Source: Minisyncoccota bacterium (lineage in GTDB: Bacteria; Patescibacteriota; Minisyncoccia; Phycocordibacterales; CAIJYI01). From it: a stretch of DNA of 16,598 nt. Location: assembly GCA_023229825.1 (NCBI GenBank), contig JALNYN010000025.1, forward strand, positions 1 to 16,598. The letters run 5' to 3'. The notes under the pieces were generated by a model. The model worked only from the letters and a program-made list of their open reading frames with translations, made no database searches and was not told where the DNA came from. Of the stretch, positions 14,116 through 16,598 are shown in pieces. Numbering within the stretch: the first letter of the stretch is position 1; each line of letters starts with the position of its first letter. The position numbers and the translations under genes are program-made.

Positions 14116-14856
14116 ATGGCCTTACGAGAAAAAACTGTGATCATTACCGGCGTCGGACAAGCCCTGCCCCGCGCTATCGCCATCGCTTTCGCCAAAGAGA
14201 ATTACAATGTAGTACTGGCGGATCCTGATTATATAAAATCGGGAAACGTCGCAAATGATATCGCCGGAACCGGAGGAGAAACGCTTTCGGTAAAATGCGA
14301 TGTAACAAAAAAAGAAGAAGTCGATGATATGATAACCAAAGCGATCTCTCGATACAAAAAGATCGATGTGCTCGTTTACGGAGGAGAGATCGCGACGCCA
14401 AAATCGTTTATGAATATTACCATCACCGACTGGGAAGGAATGATGAGCGTCAACCTGCGCGGAGCGCTGCTGGTTTCTCAATCGGTACTGAAAGAAATGA
14501 AAGAAAAAGGGAAAATTGTCTTTTTGTCTTCGATCGCTTCTACGGTCGCATGGAACGAAATGTCGAACTATAGCGCATCCAAAGGAGGACTCGATGCGAT
14601 GATGCGCGCCATGGCAGTCGAGCTCGCACCAAAAAATATAAACGTGAATTCCGTGGTCGCCGGAGTTATAGATACTCCGGAAACGAGCATGACGGTCAAA
14701 AATGAGGCTTCGGAAAAAATGGATACCGTCAACCCCGATCGACGGATCGGAAAACCTGAAGATGTCGCGGGAGCGGCAGTCTTCCTTGCATCCGACAAAG
14801 CGGACTTCATTACCGGACAAAGCATCGTCGTCGACGGAGGATATACCCTGCGGTAA
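14116..14856 (+). CDS. SDR-family oxidoreductase (FabG-like) with degenerate cofactor loop
   Basis: A 246-residue classical short-chain dehydrogenase/reductase. The active-site set is present: Asn113 (VNLRG), Ser139 (FLSS) and Tyr152/Lys156 (YSASK). Asp62 (CDVT) and the C-terminal ITGQSIVVDGGYTLR are typical of FabG-like enzymes. Asp36 at the end of strand 2 favours NAD(H) over NADP(H). Two hallmark motifs are off: the TGxxxGxG loop reads TGVGQALP (11-18), with Ala and Pro replacing the second and third Gly, and NNAG reads YGGE (88-91). Cofactor binding may therefore be altered or lost while the catalytic residues remain. The substrate cannot be predicted. The EamA transporter gene follows after a 6-nt gap, so the two are likely co-transcribed. 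Confidence 0.87.
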   Translation: MALREKTVIITGVGQALPRAIAIAFAKENYNVVLADPDYIKSGNVANDIAGTGGETLSVKCDVTKKEEVDDMITKAISRYKKIDVLVYGGEIATPKSFMNITITDWEGMMSVNLRGALLVSQSVLKEMKEKGKIVFLSSIASTVAWNEMSNYSASKGGLDAMMRAMAVELAPKNINVNSVVAGVIDTPETSMTVKNEASEKMDTVNPDRRIGKPEDVAGAAVFLASDKADFITGQSIVVDGGYTLR

Positions 14857-14862
14857 AAAAAT

Positions 14863-15783
14863 ATGAAAAATAAAAATTTTCTCTTTCCAACGCTTTTAGC
14901 GTCCGGTGCGATGATCATATCCGGAACCAATAATTTCATTACCAAGATCGCCGTTTCCGCCGTTAAAGACCCGATACTTTTCACAGCGATCAAGAATTCG
15001 CTTGTGGCGATCCTTCTTATCGGAATAGTAGTCGGTTTTAAAAAATGGCCGGAGATCAAAGGTCTGACAAAAAAACAGATAGGAGGATTATTGGCCATCG
15101 GAGGTATCGGCGGTGCTCTTGCTTTCGCGCTTTTCTTTACCGGACTTTCGGAAACCAGCGCGATAAACGGATCGCTCATTCATAAAACGCTTTTTCTGTG
15201 GGTCTTGCTTTTTGCCGCCCCCATACTGAAAGAGTATTTCACTCTTTGGCAATGGGTCGGAGTCGGTTCCCTTTTTGCGGCAAATATTTTTGTCGGCGGT
15301 TTTACCGGTTTTCTTCTTAATCGCGGAGAATTGCTGATCTTATGCGCCACGATGCTGTGGGCGGTTGAGAACATTATCGCAAAAAAAATGCTCGCTGATC
15401 TCTCCGCTCTGACCGTAGTCAGCGCTCGCATGGTTCTCGGTTCAATATTTTTGCTATTATTTCTTCTCTCTCAGGGCCGCGTCGATCCGATCGCAAATAT
15501 AAGCGCGGTCGCATGGGGCTGGACGATACTCACGAGCGTTCTTCTCTTCGGTTATGTCCTTTTATGGTACAGCGCTCTCAAAAGGGCTCCGGCAACCTAT
15601 GTCGCTTCCCTTCTCGTTCCGGCAACCATGATCACGAATGCGCTTTCTGCGGTCTACGTTACCCATACGTGGACGACCGCGCAGACCATAAGCACGATCC
15701 TTTCACTGGTCGGGTTCGCTCTTGTTATTCTTTTCTCTCGTTCGCGAGCGTTTCATTATGGACGGCATATTACGGTGCAGTAA
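14863..15783 (+). CDS. EamA/DMT-superfamily transporter
   Basis: A 306-residue integral membrane protein with about ten hydrophobic helices in two EamA-type halves (about 5-140 and 150-293), each opening with a helix followed by a short loop (SGTNNFITKIAV and LWAVENIIAKKM) as in drug/metabolite transporters. The second half ends in a LVGFALVILFSRSR helix and a short basic tail. Family members export amino acids, nucleosides or other small metabolites; the substrate is not predictable here. It lies 6 nt after the SDR stop and overlaps the next gene by 26 nt, so the three are probably one transcript. Confidence 0.87.
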   Translation: MKNKNFLFPTLLASGAMIISGTNNFITKIAVSAVKDPILFTAIKNSLVAILLIGIVVGFKKWPEIKGLTKKQIGGLLAIGGIGGALAFALFFTGLSETSAINGSLIHKTLFLWVLLFAAPILKEYFTLWQWVGVGSLFAANIFVGGFTGFLLNRGELLILCATMLWAVENIIAKKMLADLSALTVVSARMVLGSIFLLLFLLSQGRVDPIANISAVAWGWTILTSVLLFGYVLLWYSALKRAPATYVASLLVPATMITNALSAVYVTHTWTTAQTISTILSLVGFALVILFSRSRAFHYGRHITVQ

Positions 15784-16489
15784 ATACGCTTTCGGTCCGA
15801 ATCGTTTGCATTATTGCGGTCCCGACAGGAACAGCGAGATCTTTTCTTATATAGAAGAGAAAGAAACGGATGACGGGCTTGTTCGGCTTATGTCGCAATT
15901 CGAAACGATGCATCCGTATCTTCTCCACATCGCCGAAGCGAATCATATTCAAGATCCGCTCGATGATCGCGTCGTCGAAGCGTATTGGATCGGAAACGAT
16001 CTTCTGGAAAAAATTCCGAAACAAAAATTCTATGCGCATCTTCTCGACGGTTTGCACCTCAAAGACAAATTCGGATTAAAAGGATTTAATGCGATCGCCG
16101 GCAAGATAGATCAGGGTGCCGTTCCACATCACTCCTTCCACGTTTTCGATATTTGGCGGAGAACCGGACACGTCGAGCGCGAACATACGCTGGAAAGCAT
16201 GGATGCCTGCCGCATCAGTTCAGGAAAGATCGTTTCCGTGAACGGTCCGTTCATCATAGTGCTTACAGAACCGCTTCTCTACGAAAAGGGAAAACTTTTT
16301 CTCGGACCCGCTTCCGAGAAAAAATTGGTCCGACAGCTTGAATCAGACTACGATATCGAACAATTAAAAAAAGATGATATCGTTACCATCCACTGGAACG
16401 TGATCTGTGAAAAGATCACAAAAAGACAGGAAGAAAACCTAAAGAAATATACGCTGCGCCATATTCGCCTGGCGAATCTGACGATATAA
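15758..16489 (+). CDS. DUF6390-like protein, cytoplasmic, function unknown
   Basis: A 243-residue soluble protein. It starts at the ATG at 15758 within the transporter gene; an upstream in-frame alternative start at 15722 adds 12 residues and is less likely, because MDGILRCSKYAFGPNRLHYCGPD looks like a family N-terminus. From memory it resembles DUF6390 proteins. Visible features are Cys7 and Cys20, a YWIGNDLL helix, a His cluster PHHSFH (123-128) with His138 and His143 nearby, and a C-terminal part from Cys151 (CRISSGKIVSVNG...DIVTIHWNVICE) that faintly recalls the HypC/HupF beta-barrel. The Cys and His residues could bind metal, which would fit the zinc operon upstream, but this is speculative. 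There is no signal or TM segment. Confidence 0.7.
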   Translation: MDGILRCSKYAFGPNRLHYCGPDRNSEIFSYIEEKETDDGLVRLMSQFETMHPYLLHIAEANHIQDPLDDRVVEAYWIGNDLLEKIPKQKFYAHLLDGLHLKDKFGLKGFNAIAGKIDQGAVPHHSFHVFDIWRRTGHVEREHTLESMDACRISSGKIVSVNGPFIIVLTEPLLYEKGKLFLGPASEKKLVRQLESDYDIEQLKKDDIVTIHWNVICEKITKRQEENLKKYTLRHIRLANLTI

Positions 16490-16494
16490 CCCCG

Positions 16495-16523
16495 TCGTCA
16501 TTCCCGCGCAGGCGGGAATCCAG
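16495..16523 (-). repeat. Palindromic element copy i
   Basis: CGTCAT...AATCCAG form with stem ATTCCCGC/GCGGGAAT around loop GCAG. It is a variant of the same element with different stem bases, unpaired within the window, and lies 22 nt before the GIY-YIG start codon. Confidence 0.85.
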
Positions 16524-16545
16524 AGCAAAACGACAAACAAAAAAC

Positions 16546-16598
16546 ATGAAAACCAGCTTTGTATATATTTTAGCAAACGAAAGAAATGGTACATTATA
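16546..16598 (+). CDS. GIY-YIG nuclease, N-terminal fragment (cut by window edge)
   Basis: The ATG at 16546 opens a frame running off the right edge. It reads MKTSFVYILANERNGTL followed by TA-, almost certainly Tyr. The VYIL...NGTLY pattern is the first strand pair of the GIY-YIG nuclease fold as found in small single-domain UPF0213/YhbQ-like proteins (normally about 80-100 residues), where the next residues would be Ile-Gly. There is no Shine-Dalgarno; the upstream stretch is A-rich. A palindromic repeat copy lies just upstream. Catalytic Arg and Glu residues are beyond the window. Confidence 0.8.
   Translation, partial: MKTSFVYILANERNGTL

Noticed and set aside
14122..14820. 232-codon minus-strand open frame covering the SDR gene
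   Set aside because: Shadow of a clear SDR coding sequence on the plus strand.

Overview
The window looks like chromosomal DNA of a Candidate Phyla Radiation (Patescibacteria, Parcubacteria-like) bacterium. The reasons are the CPR-style giant surface protein, single-span anchors in place of lipoboxes, many short palindromic intergenic repeats of the CGTCAT...CCACG type, and the absence of a convincing Shine-Dalgarno sequence before any start codon. This lineage call is inference: there is no rRNA or other phylogenetic marker here. All complete genes end in TAA except one TAG, and the standard code reads cleanly.

Left half (1-10871), all on the minus strand, is an envelope and surface locus. 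In transcription order it holds a secreted peptidoglycan-binding/GH18 glycosidase-like protein, a secreted protein with a long acidic Thr/Glu linker and a TolB-like propeller, a membrane-anchored class A beta-lactamase-fold serine hydrolase, a 1424-residue repeat-built surface protein (overlapping the hydrolase gene by 23 nt), a DUF916-like single-span membrane protein, and the first 41 codons of another secreted protein cut by the left edge. The DUF916-like protein next to a giant protein with a beta-rich C-terminal tail recalls the WxL/WxL-interacting-protein pairs of Firmicutes.

Right half (11202-16598), all on the plus strand, is a metal-uptake and small-molecule cluster. It holds a zinc-type ABC importer (binding protein, ATPase, permease), an SDR oxidoreductase with a degenerate cofactor loop, an EamA/DMT transporter, a DUF6390-like protein overlapping it, and the start of a GIY-YIG nuclease gene at the right edge. 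A 330-bp divergent region (10872-11201) separates the halves.

The intergenic DNA is the most unusual part. Nine copies of a roughly 30-nt palindromic element occur, eight of them in four opposed pairs, and their stems covary. Several pairs sit inside larger inverted-repeat modules that start just after a stop codon. The AT-rich arms match each other within a locus but differ from locus to locus. Extended or perfect -10 boxes lie only 6-8 nt upstream of three ATGs, which suggests leaderless transcripts.
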